Part shown: piece by piece, positions 23,321-31,651 of the stretch
Position numbering within the stretch: the first letter of the stretch is position 1
How the letters are laid out: every line of letters begins with the position of its first letter
Origin: an uncultured Bacteroidales bacterium
Lineage (GTDB): Bacteria; Bacteroidota; Bacteroidia; Bacteroidales; FEN-979
NCBI GenBank assembly: GCA_903925275.1
Contig: CAIYES010000474.1
Coordinates: 1-43,801, forward strand
Direction: 5' to 3'
DNA: 43,801 bases
Position numbers and translations under genes: made by a program
Notes under the pieces: model-generated
What the model was told of the DNA's origin: nothing
Seen by the model: the letters and a program-made list of their open reading frames with translations, nothing else
Databases searched by the model: none

Positions 23321-26278
23321 CTACCCGAATAAACTTTTAATTTCCTCCCGCGACAAGTCTTTCAATGGATTCCCTGAAGGAAGAAACGTGTCGGAAAGCG
23401 TTTGTTTCCGTTGCTGAAGCACGAGCATCTTCTCTTCGATGGTGCCGGATGTGATGAATTTGTAAGCGATCACCTTTTTGTCCTGTCCGATACGGTGGGC
23501 ACGGCTGATGGCATTCATCTCTGCTGCCGGATTCCACCAGGGATCCAGGAGCATCACGTAGCCGGCTTCGGTCAAATTCAGCCCGGTGCCTCCGGCTTTA
23601 AGTGATATCAGAAAAAACTGATGTTCCTGGTCTTCCCGGAATTTTTCAATCACCTTTTCACGGTGGATGGTCGCGCCGGTGAGTATGGAGTATCGTATCC
23701 CTTCATGGTCGAAATGGGAGGAAATCATTTGCAGATGCTTAACAAACGACGAGAAGATCAATGTCTTGTGTCCCTCTTCCCGCAGGGTTTGTGCCATGCG
23801 GATGATCTCCTCGAATTTTCCGCTGCCGTGCTGATATTCCGGATCGGCCAACCATGGATGATTTGCCATTTGTCTTAACCTGATCAGGGCTTTTAACACC
23901 ATCATAGAGGTTTCCGTCGATCGTCCGGACTCAAATTGCTGCAAAACTTCGTTTCTTACCGCCGATTTTTCCTTTTCATATCTGGAACGTTGTTCATCTG
24001 TCATTTCACAATACCACTCCTCGACGGTAAGTGAGGGCAGATCGGGTTCAGCCTCCCGTTTGGTGCGGCGCAGGATAAATGGCGCCACCAATTTCTTTAA
24101 ACGGTCGGAAACCTGGTCGGAAACTTCCAGTTCCTCTTTTGCGGCGCTGCTTTTAAGATCAGCGGTAACAGCAGGCAACACGCTTTGCTGCATAAAAGCA
24201 GTTGTTCCTGTTGTTATTCCCGTTGATCCCGGCTGTTTTAATGCATACCGCTTTTGAAACTTTGCCAAAGGCCCAAGCAGTCCGGGGTTCAGGAATTCAA
24301 TCTGTGACCATAAATCGGTGAGGGAGTTTTCGATCGGGGTGCCGGTAAGAACCAGGCGATGATCTGATTTCAACTGGCAAACGGCCTTGCTGATCTGCGC
24401 CGCCGGATTTTTAATCACCTGGCTTTCGTCGAGGATGATGTAATTAAACCGATACATCATGAAGAGCGCCAGGTCGTTTCGGAGCGTGCCATACGTAGTA
24501 AGTATCACATCGGCTGAACCGAAAAAACCCGTTGAGGACATGCGTTGGATTCCGGTATGTTCCATTACCCGCAGAGAAGGTGCAAACCGCCTGATCTCAT
24601 TACGCCAGTTGTGGATCAGTGATGCCGGCATTGCGATCAGCGAGGCTGGATGCGGCGTTTCATTGCAGGAAAGCAAAAGCGCCAGTGTCTGAATCGTTTT
24701 CCCAAGTCCCATATCATCAGCCAGACAGCCACCAAACCTGTTTTCATGTAAAAACCTCAGCCATTGCAAGCCCTCCAACTGATACGGGCGTAAAACGGCC
24801 TGCAACGTTTCCGGAGCACACACAGGCGCTGCCAGGCCGGGATCAAGTTGCTTTAACCGTTCTGAAAGATTTCCATTTTCGTGAAACCCAAGATTCCTGA
24901 TTATTTGAACATGGTGCAGAGGCAGTCTCAAACGGTTGTCAACAACCTCAGAAAAAAAATGAAGATCGCTGTAACGGGTAAACCACTCCCAGGGGAGGAC
25001 AACAATCTCACCTCCGGGCAGCGGAAATTCCCGAATCCCGTCAAGAATAAGTTGTCGGAGTTGAATAAAAGGAACTTCCAGACTGCCGAAATAAACCACC
25101 GCCCTAACATCGAACCAGTCTTCGCCGGTTTCCACACGAAATTCGGCAGAGATGGTTCCTGTAAAAAAGTTAAACGGCGCCCTGTTGGTACTGATTACTA
25201 TTCCCTGTTCCCTGAAGATCTCCGAATTTGCATTCAGCCACTCTGCAAGCCGGTACATATCAAGATTTCCGCCCAATGAAACGCCAGGGAGGCATAACGT
25301 GTTCTCATTGAACAGGGTAAGCCCCGCAGTAATGCATCCTGAGATCATCCTTTCTTCCCAGGCGGCATCCCGTTCGGTTTTATAAAAAACCACCTCATCT
25401 TGATCCATCTTCAGGTCAATAAAGACTTTCTGTGACTTTCCGGCCATGATCCGCTTTTCTCCATACCGGAAATAAATCACCAGTATTGCTTTCCCCTGCC
25501 AGTCAAATTCGGCCGACAACTCCATCTGCTGCACGGGATTCAGCAGCTGAACCTTAAATCCATTGGCTTTCACCTGTCCTGTTTTCAGTGTTTTCAGGAT
25601 AAAGGTCTCAAAGTATTTTTTCTCGGCAGTGGCCGGAATCAGGATGACCTCTCTTTTTAAAAAAGGCTCTATTTTCTTACCGTCAAACCCGTCCGGGAAA
25701 TGGAGCAGCCGGATCCCTGACGTGAACCAACAGGGGTTACGGCAAATGATTTTGTTGTCGGGCGATTTCAAGATGATCTGATGCTCCTGCTGAAAAACCT
25801 CCAGTACATAGTTTGATCCTTCGGTTGTTCTGGTAAAGCAAAACCATGGTTCGGCAGGATCAGGGCTGGTTACCAGGCGGTTTTTATGGTAAACCCTGGC
25901 AGGACCCTCATGAATGAACAGTGATATATCCTGCTCAACAGCCATCCGGAAGATTTTATCGATCTGCCGGTCGATAAACGGACGAATTTGCAATAAAAGT
26001 AATTCTTCCGGGATGGCCTTTAAAAAGTCTTTCATTGAAACGCCATTCCGGGCAAACCTCCGGTGAATTTCAGCATCAGAGCATGTTTGGGAAATCGATA
26101 TGATATTGTTAAACGCCTCGAGCTGCTCTGGCAAGAGGCCGTCAGACACGGACCAATTCAGGCGGTTTTGAAGCACAAACCAACCCTCCGCTTCCGGTTC
26201 AACCTCCCAGGGAACCACCACAAACCCGAACTGGCGGTGATGTGTAATCAACAGGATTGCATGCTCGGAGGTTTTCAA
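23321..26278 (-). CDS. SNF2-family DNA-dependent ATPase/helicase
   Basis: A 985-residue bacterial SNF2 (RapA/HepA-type) protein that would remodel protein-DNA or RNA polymerase complexes using ATP. The first 490 residues are a poorly conserved bacterial SNF2 N-terminal region. The RecA-like lobe 1 has DDMGLGKTIQT (Walker A, about 521-531) and DESQ (617-620) in place of DEAH. Lobe 2 has the GGTGLNLTEAG, LLDPWWNPA and RAHRIGQ blocks near the end. A low-complexity linker (about 682-723, PGSTGITT through LEVSDQVS) sits between the lobes. The start codon is TTG; the next ATG is about 80 codons in, so the TTG is preferred. It is upstream of and close to the signalling genes, but may be unrelated. 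Confidence 0.92.
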   Translation of the reverse strand: MKTSEHAILLITHHRQFGFVVVPWEVEPEAEGWFVLQNRLNWSVSDGLLPEQLEAFNNIISISQTCSDAEIHRRFARNGVSMKDFLKAIPEELLLLQIRPFIDRQIDKIFRMAVEQDISLFIHEGPARVYHKNRLVTSPDPAEPWFCFTRTTEGSNYVLEVFQQEHQIILKSPDNKIICRNPCWFTSGIRLLHFPDGFDGKKIEPFLKREVILIPATAEKKYFETFILKTLKTGQVKANGFKVQLLNPVQQMELSAEFDWQGKAILVIYFRYGEKRIMAGKSQKVFIDLKMDQDEVVFYKTERDAAWEERMISGCITAGLTLFNENTLCLPGVSLGGNLDMYRLAEWLNANSEIFREQGIVISTNRAPFNFFTGTISAEFRVETGEDWFDVRAVVYFGSLEVPFIQLRQLILDGIREFPLPGGEIVVLPWEWFTRYSDLHFFSEVVDNRLRLPLHHVQIIRNLGFHENGNLSERLKQLDPGLAAPVCAPETLQAVLRPYQLEGLQWLRFLHENRFGGCLADDMGLGKTIQTLALLLSCNETPHPASLIAMPASLIHNWRNEIRRFAPSLRVMEHTGIQRMSSTGFFGSADVILTTYGTLRNDLALFMMYRFNYIILDESQVIKNPAAQISKAVCQLKSDHRLVLTGTPIENSLTDLWSQIEFLNPGLLGPLAKFQKRYALKQPGSTGITTGTTAFMQQSVLPAVTADLKSSAAKEELEVSDQVSDRLKKLVAPFILRRTKREAEPDLPSLTVEEWYCEMTDEQRSRYEKEKSAVRNEVLQQFESGRSTETSMMVLKALIRLRQMANHPWLADPEYQHGSGKFEEIIRMAQTLREEGHKTLIFSSFVKHLQMISSHFDHEGIRYSILTGATIHREKVIEKFREDQEHQFFLISLKAGGTGLNLTEAGYVMLLDPWWNPAAEMNAISRAHRIGQDKKVIAYKFITSGTIEEKMLVLQQRKQTLSDTFLPSGNPLKDLSREEIKSLFG

Positions 26279-26334
26279 GCTATTATGAAAGAGTCGATGA
26301 TTAATATGGAAGTTTCAAGACAATGAAACGAGAA

Positions 26335-27519
26335 TCAGGTGCGCCCGTTGAATGAAATCGCCAGATAGGTTATATCATCCGATTGTATCATCCCGGCCGA
26401 AAAAGCACTTACCTCCTGCATCGAATCCTTCACCACATCTTCGACAGGGCAAGCGAGACGGGATTGCAGAAAGGTTTCCAGCCGCTCCTCACCATAAAGC
26501 TGATCCTGGGTATTGAAGGCCTCCGTTACGCCATCGGTAAACAGGAAAAGGGAATCGCCGGGTAAAAGTTTAATTCTTTTGGATTGATAATCGAAATCTT
26601 CCACACAACCCAGAATCGGGCCACCGGTCATTTCAACTTTACGAATTCCGGTTTCAGAAAGAATATACGGGGGATTGTGCCCGCCATTTACATATTCAAC
26701 CTCTCCGGTGGCCGAATTGAGTATGCCATAGAAAACAGTAACAAACATGCAGGAAACACTTTCGTTGCACAGCAGGTTATTGACATAGTTCATGCATTCA
26801 TCAGTCGGAAGGCCTTTCAAACCTGTTGCACGGATAAGGGTTCTGCTCACAGCCATGAAAATAGCGGCAGGCACCCCTTTACCGGAAACATCGCCAATTA
26901 CAAAACCCAGCCGGTTGTGGTCAATCATGAAAAAATCGTAAAAATCGCCCCCGACTTCTTTTGCCGCAACCATGGAGGCATAAATTCCAAAATCAGTCCG
27001 GTTCGGGAAAGGCGGAAAATTTTTGGGAAGAATGGCTTGTTGTATCTCCCGTGCCGTATTTAAATCCTGCCGGATAGAAATCAACTGATCATGTTCCTCC
27101 AGCGATTGCCTGATTTGTAAAATTTCATCGATGGTTTTATTGATGGTGATCTCAAGATCCTCAAAATTGACCGGTTTGGTAACAAAATCAAAAGCTCCCC
27201 TGTTCATGGCTGTCCGGATATTGTCCATATCACCGTAGGCTGATACGATCACCGTTTTCAATCCGGGATTTTTAAGTTCTTTCAACTTTGTGAGCAGCGT
27301 CAATCCATCCATTTCAGGCATGTTGATATCTGAAAGAATGATGCCGATTTCAGGATACTCGAGCAATTTGGCCAGCGCTTCAAGCCCATTGAAGGCAAAA
27401 AGAAAATCATAAATCCCTTCGCGGATCTGACGGCGGAACTTTTGACGAACCAACGGTTCGAGGTCGATTTCATCATCGACGACAAGGATTTTAATGTTGG
27501 AATGGGAACACGTATTCAT
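26335..27519 (-). CDS. Response regulator with SpoIIE-type PP2C phosphatase output
   Basis: A 394-residue regulator. The receiver domain (about 1-125) has the acidic pair VVDDE, phospho-acceptor D64 in LSDINMPEMDG, S93 and K115 in VTKPVN. A short coiled coil (about 120-165) leads to a PP2C-type SpoIIE serine phosphatase domain with metal-binding GGDFYDFF (D192) and GDVSGKG (D210). Such proteins usually dephosphorylate an anti-sigma-factor antagonist in a partner-switching circuit, but no STAS or anti-sigma gene is in this window. It lies 5 bp downstream of the histidine kinase gene at 27525-28394, its likely cognate kinase. Confidence 0.93.
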   Translation of the reverse strand: MNTCSHSNIKILVVDDEIDLEPLVRQKFRRQIREGIYDFLFAFNGLEALAKLLEYPEIGIILSDINMPEMDGLTLLTKLKELKNPGLKTVIVSAYGDMDNIRTAMNRGAFDFVTKPVNFEDLEITINKTIDEILQIRQSLEEHDQLISIRQDLNTAREIQQAILPKNFPPFPNRTDFGIYASMVAAKEVGGDFYDFFMIDHNRLGFVIGDVSGKGVPAAIFMAVSRTLIRATGLKGLPTDECMNYVNNLLCNESVSCMFVTVFYGILNSATGEVEYVNGGHNPPYILSETGIRKVEMTGGPILGCVEDFDYQSKRIKLLPGDSLFLFTDGVTEAFNTQDQLYGEERLETFLQSRLACPVEDVVKDSMQEVSAFSAGMIQSDDITYLAISFNGRT

Positions 27520-27524
27520 AATAT

Positions 27525-28394
27525 TTAAGTTGTTTTTGGTAACCTTATGATAAACTCGGCGAATTCTCCTTCTGTTGATTCTACCCTGATCTCGCCGTGA
27601 TGTTGATTTACAATAATGTCGAAACTGATCGACAATCCAAGGCCGGTACCTGATCCTGCGGGTTTCGTTGTAAAAAAAGGATTAAATATTTTTTCTGTTG
27701 ACAACGGTGGGATCCCATTTCCGTTATCCCTGATACGAATTTCAACCTGATCTCCAAGATTCCTGGTACTGGTCTTCAGCACAGGGCTGTAAAATGCTGG
27801 TTGTTCTTTCTTTTTTTGATGAGTTGCATAGCAGGCGTTGTTGATGAGGTTCAGAAAAACCCGGCCGATATCCTGCGGCACAATGCTTATCAGCCCGATG
27901 GAGGGATCATAATCATGCTCGATTTTAATGTTGAATGTATTGTCTGATGCCCGCTGCCCATGATAACCAAGGTTGACATACTCAGCAAGCATGGCGTTAA
28001 TATCAGTCGGAACCCGTTCACCCGATTTTCCATGGGCATAAAGCAGCATCCCGCGAATGATGCTGTCGGCACGCATACCATGTTCACTGATTTTTTTGAG
28101 ATTGCCACTCATATCGTCAAGGATCCCGTTCAGATATTCAGCTTCGGGCGGATCTATTGATTTGCCAAGCTTATCAATTTCCGCAATTAATTCCTGGATC
28201 AGTTCCAGTGTTAGTTCAGAAAAATTTTTAATGAAATTAAGCGGGTTTTTGATCTCATGGGCAATTCCTGCAGTAAGCAGGCCAAGGGTTGCCATTTTCT
28301 CGCATTCAACAAGTTGTTTCCGGGCGTTTCTTAATTGATCCTCTATTTTCTCCGTTTCCGAAGAACTTTTTGAATCGTATCTGACTTCATCCAT
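27525..28394 (-). CDS. Cytosolic histidine kinase of the regulator-phosphatase pair
   Basis: A 289-residue soluble kinase with no membrane segments. A short coiled coil (about residues 12-35) precedes the phospho-acceptor H46 in GIAHEIKNPLNF. The ATPase domain has N-box NLINNACYA, G1 IRDNGNGIP and F/G2 FFTTKPAGSGTGLGLS. Having no sensor domain, it probably responds to a partner protein. The core (SEYVNLAYHG-like AEYVNLGYHGQRA, IPQDIGRV, NPFFTTKPAG) closely matches that of the 1246-residue kinase at 38116. Its gene is followed by the receiver-SpoIIE gene and is divergent from the STAND NTPase gene. Confidence 0.93.
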   Translation of the reverse strand: MDEVRYDSKSSSETEKIEDQLRNARKQLVECEKMATLGLLTAGIAHEIKNPLNFIKNFSELTLELIQELIAEIDKLGKSIDPPEAEYLNGILDDMSGNLKKISEHGMRADSIIRGMLLYAHGKSGERVPTDINAMLAEYVNLGYHGQRASDNTFNIKIEHDYDPSIGLISIVPQDIGRVFLNLINNACYATHQKKKEQPAFYSPVLKTSTRNLGDQVEIRIRDNGNGIPPLSTEKIFNPFFTTKPAGSGTGLGLSISFDIIVNQHHGEIRVESTEGEFAEFIIRLPKTT

Positions 28395-28491
28395 ATCCCG
28401 AATTTATATTGAGGATAAAAGTAGCGGATTTTCCGGTTAATTGGATTTTTTCATCGAAAAAGATTTTTCAAGTATTTTTCCCTGATTATCA

Positions 28492-28499
28492 TAAATTTG
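28492..28499 (+). promoter_or_regulatory. Promoter -7 element of the STAND NTPase operon
   Basis: TAAATTTG is an exact TAnnTTTG match 27 bp before the ATG at 28527. The in-frame TTG at 28497 lies inside it and so is unlikely to be a start codon. The -33 region is T-rich but without a clear TTG. The position fits the first gene of the plus-strand run to 42491. Confidence 0.55.
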
Positions 28500-28526
28500 T
28501 TACATAATCAATTTCTCAAACCATCC

Positions 28527-31500
28527 ATGGCACCAACCCTTCTCCACGAAAACCCATTTCCAGGTATCCGGAGTTACGAAATTCATGAAGATGAGCTGTT
28601 TTTCGGCAGGGAACTTCAAGTAAGGGAACTTATCGAAAAATTATCTCAGACGCGGTTTCTGGCCATCGTCGGATCATCAGGTTGCGGCAAATCTTCGCTG
28701 ATCAAGGCCGGTGTTGTTCCTGCCTTGCTTAAAAACAAAACCGACCACTTCGCCACAACCTGGAAATTGAGTATTTTCCGACCTTCTGATGATCCGATCG
28801 GGAACCTTGCGAAGTCTTTGGCAAACGGCTATATCAGCGCAGAAGCCATTGAAGCAGAACTGCGTTCGGGAAAAGATGGACTGGTGAAAATTTTAACTAA
28901 GATCGACAACCCTGCGGAACAATCAAGGTTGATCATCATTGACCAGTTTGAAGAGTTGTTCCGGTTTAAAAAAAGCAGGAGTTCGTTCCAAACCATTCTC
29001 GAAACCTCCGCATTCGTTGATCTTCTTCTTACCGCCATCATTCACACTGAAATTCCGGTTTACATTGTACTTTCAATGCGTACCGATTTTCTGGATGAAT
29101 GCACCGAATTCAGAGGCCTCAGCGAAGTGATCAACAAAGGATATTACCTGGTTCCCAGGATGAACAATGATGAAAGGCGACTCGCGATTACAGGACCAGT
29201 GAATATCAAAGGGTGCAATATTACGGATGAATTGGTTGAACGCCTTTTAAATGACGTCGGAGATGACCCCGATCAATTGCCCATCATGCAACATGCCCTG
29301 ATGCGGACCTGGGAGTTTTGGACAATCAACCGTATCGGCGAAAAACCCATCGGGTTGGAGCATTATATCGCCATCGGAACCATGAAAGAGGCGCTTTCTG
29401 TTCATCTCGAAGAAATTTTCAATGACCTAAAAGATCATCACAACAAATATATTGCTGAAAAATTATTCAAAGCCCTTACCGATATCACCAAGGAAAACCG
29501 CGGAACACGCCGTCCGACACAACTGAGCGAAATCATCACGCTGGCCGAAGCCCGGCAGGAGGAGATCATAAGGGTAATCGACAGCTTCAGGAAACCGGGA
29601 TGTGCATTTCTGATGCCATCGGCACATGTGGAACTCGATGCGGATTCAACAATCGATATTTCGCATGAGAGTATCATGCGGGTTTGGATCAGGTTGCGGA
29701 AATGGGTCGAAGAAGAGAGCCGGTCGGCACAGCTCTATTTGCGGCTTTCAAAATCAGCCGAGCTCTTCCAGGAAGGGAAAACAGGATTGTGGATAAATCC
29801 GGAACTGCAACTTGCTTTACAGTGGAAAGATCAAACCAAACCGAATGCCACCTGGGCGATGCGATATGATCCCGCATTCGACCGGGCCATCACCTTTTTG
29901 CAATACAGCAAAAAACAAAACGAACTGGAACTGTCAAAAAAGGAGAATCAGCAAAAACGGAATCTCAAACGGGCCAGAACCTCCGCCATCATTCTTGGTA
30001 TCGCTTCTGTCATTTCGATCCTTTTCCTTCTCATCTCACTCAACCTCCGTTTTAAGGCAGAAAGCAGCCGGAAAGAGGCCATTGAAAAGGAAAAACTGGC
30101 TGTTTATGAACGTAAACGGATGGAGGAACAAAGCAAAGAAGCAATTCTCCAGAAGAAGATTTCGGAGCAGCAACAGCATATTGCCGAGCAACAAAAACTG
30201 ATTACTGAACAGCAAAGACAATACGCGGTCAAACAGCAGGTCATTGCTCAGGAACAAACTACTGTTGCAGTTCATCAGAAAAAGAAAGCTGATGAATCGA
30301 AGCAAGAGGCCCTTGTTGCGCGGGATGAAGCTCAATCGCAGCGTAAAGAAGCAATTGCACAAAAGCTGAATGCCGACAAAGAGCGGATAAAAGCTGAAGA
30401 ATCTGAGAAAAACACACAACGGCTGAGACTGCTCTCCATATCCCGTTCCATGGCCATCCAGGCCAGCCAGTTGAGCAACACAGTGCGTGACGATTTGCCA
30501 GGTTTGCTCGCAGTAGAGGCCTATCAAATCAACAAAGAAAACGGCGGCTTGCAGAATGACCCGGTTGTCTACAGTGCCCTGTCGGTGATTTCAAACGACC
30601 AGGTCATTCTTCGTGGCCACGATGAGGGAGTGCGGTCAATCGTCCTGTCAAAAAACGGCAAAACACTGTTTTCATGCGGGGATGACGGCAAACTGCTGAT
30701 GTGGAACCTCGACAATATGCAGTCACCGCCGAGCCGGCTCGAAATGCCGAAACAGGGGCAGCATTCATTACGGTCCGTTGGGCTGACCCATGATGAACGT
30801 TGGCTTATTGCCGGCTCAACAAACGGTAACCTGGTAATCTGGAACCGCAGTTCGCTCAAAACTTTACCCCGGTTAGTACCAGGACATACCTCGGTGTTGA
30901 ATGAACTGGCCATGCACCCCGTAAAAAATATTTTTGCATCTGCGGGTTCAGATGGGAAACTCCTGCTGTGGAAGTATGATAATGACCTGTTTACAAAAAC
31001 GCTGATCGACTCGGTTGCAGGGAAAATCAATTGCGTTTCATTTAGTCCCGATGGTTCACGGCTGGCTTATGGCACCGGAAACGGAGCAATCAAAACAATT
31101 TCCATGAACGAACAGCTTGCCCTTCCGGTCATCCTGCTGGGTTCGGGCAATGCCGTTCTTTCCATAGCCTTCAGTAATGATGGAAAATCGCTTGCAGCGG
31201 GGTTATCCAATGGAACCATCAAGGTATGGAATATGACTGACCCTTCAGCCAGACCACAGGAGATATTGGGGCGTCATGCTTCGGGTGTAACGGCATTGAC
31301 ATTCAGTAAGGATGACGGCGAACTTGCTTCATCAAGCTACGACCGTACCATGAAACTATCCGGGTTCCCTTCACAGGAGGCAAAACCAATTTCAATCGAA
31401 AACCATGAACTGTGGGTATATGATATCCTTTTCACACCCGACAATACTCAATTGATTTCATGCAGTGCTGATAAAACAATCCGGATCGTTTCAACTGAAA

Positions 31501-31619
31501 ATGCCAGGATGGCCGAAAAACTGAGAACCATGTTAAAACGAAATTTGACCACCGAGGAATGGAAAAAAATGGTTGGCGTAGACATCCCATATAAAAAAAC
31601 CCGATCTGATCTTCCATGA
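28527..31619 (+). CDS. nSTAND1-type NTPase with membrane segment, coiled coil and WD40 propeller
   Basis: A 1030-residue protein from the ATG at 28527. The STAND NTPase region (about 1-440) starts with ENPFPGIRSY and has Walker A GSSGCGKS (49-56), Walker B LIIIDQFEE (about 135-143) and the terminal DISHESIMRVW motif of the nSTAND1 group. One membrane helix (about 486-508) follows, then a glutamine-rich coiled coil (about 510-635, AEQQKLITEQQRQY), then seven WD40-like blades (about 670-1010), such as GHDEGVRSI...LLMWN. STAND proteins are ATP switches that open on ligand binding and oligomerise. Here the propeller would be the sensor, on the other side of the membrane if the helix is real. No nuclease or protease effector is fused. 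Confidence 0.9.
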   Translation: MAPTLLHENPFPGIRSYEIHEDELFFGRELQVRELIEKLSQTRFLAIVGSSGCGKSSLIKAGVVPALLKNKTDHFATTWKLSIFRPSDDPIGNLAKSLANGYISAEAIEAELRSGKDGLVKILTKIDNPAEQSRLIIIDQFEELFRFKKSRSSFQTILETSAFVDLLLTAIIHTEIPVYIVLSMRTDFLDECTEFRGLSEVINKGYYLVPRMNNDERRLAITGPVNIKGCNITDELVERLLNDVGDDPDQLPIMQHALMRTWEFWTINRIGEKPIGLEHYIAIGTMKEALSVHLEEIFNDLKDHHNKYIAEKLFKALTDITKENRGTRRPTQLSEIITLAEARQEEIIRVIDSFRKPGCAFLMPSAHVELDADSTIDISHESIMRVWIRLRKWVEEESRSAQLYLRLSKSAELFQEGKTGLWINPELQLALQWKDQTKPNATWAMRYDPAFDRAITFLQYSKKQNELELSKKENQQKRNLKRARTSAIILGIASVISILFLLISLNLRFKAESSRKEAIEKEKLAVYERKRMEEQSKEAILQKKISEQQQHIAEQQKLITEQQRQYAVKQQVIAQEQTTVAVHQKKKADESKQEALVARDEAQSQRKEAIAQKLNADKERIKAEESEKNTQRLRLLSISRSMAIQASQLSNTVRDDLPGLLAVEAYQINKENGGLQNDPVVYSALSVISNDQVILRGHDEGVRSIVLSKNGKTLFSCGDDGKLLMWNLDNMQSPPSRLEMPKQGQHSLRSVGLTHDERWLIAGSTNGNLVIWNRSSLKTLPRLVPGHTSVLNELAMHPVKNIFASAGSDGKLLLWKYDNDLFTKTLIDSVAGKINCVSFSPDGSRLAYGTGNGAIKTISMNEQLALPVILLGSGNAVLSIAFSNDGKSLAAGLSNGTIKVWNMTDPSARPQEILGRHASGVTALTFSKDDGELASSSYDRTMKLSGFPSQEAKPISIENHELWVYDILFTPDNTQLISCSADKTIRIVSTENARMAEKLRTMLKRNLTTEEWKKMVGVDIPYKKTRSDLP

Positions 31620-31651
31620 TTTGACAGCGGTTATAAACAAATGAATTGATT

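Noticed and set aside
28527-31619. Antiphage STAND (Avs-type) defence gene
   Set aside because: No nuclease or other effector is fused, no defence genes are near, and the neighbours are receptor and signalling genes. A defence role is possible but unsupported.
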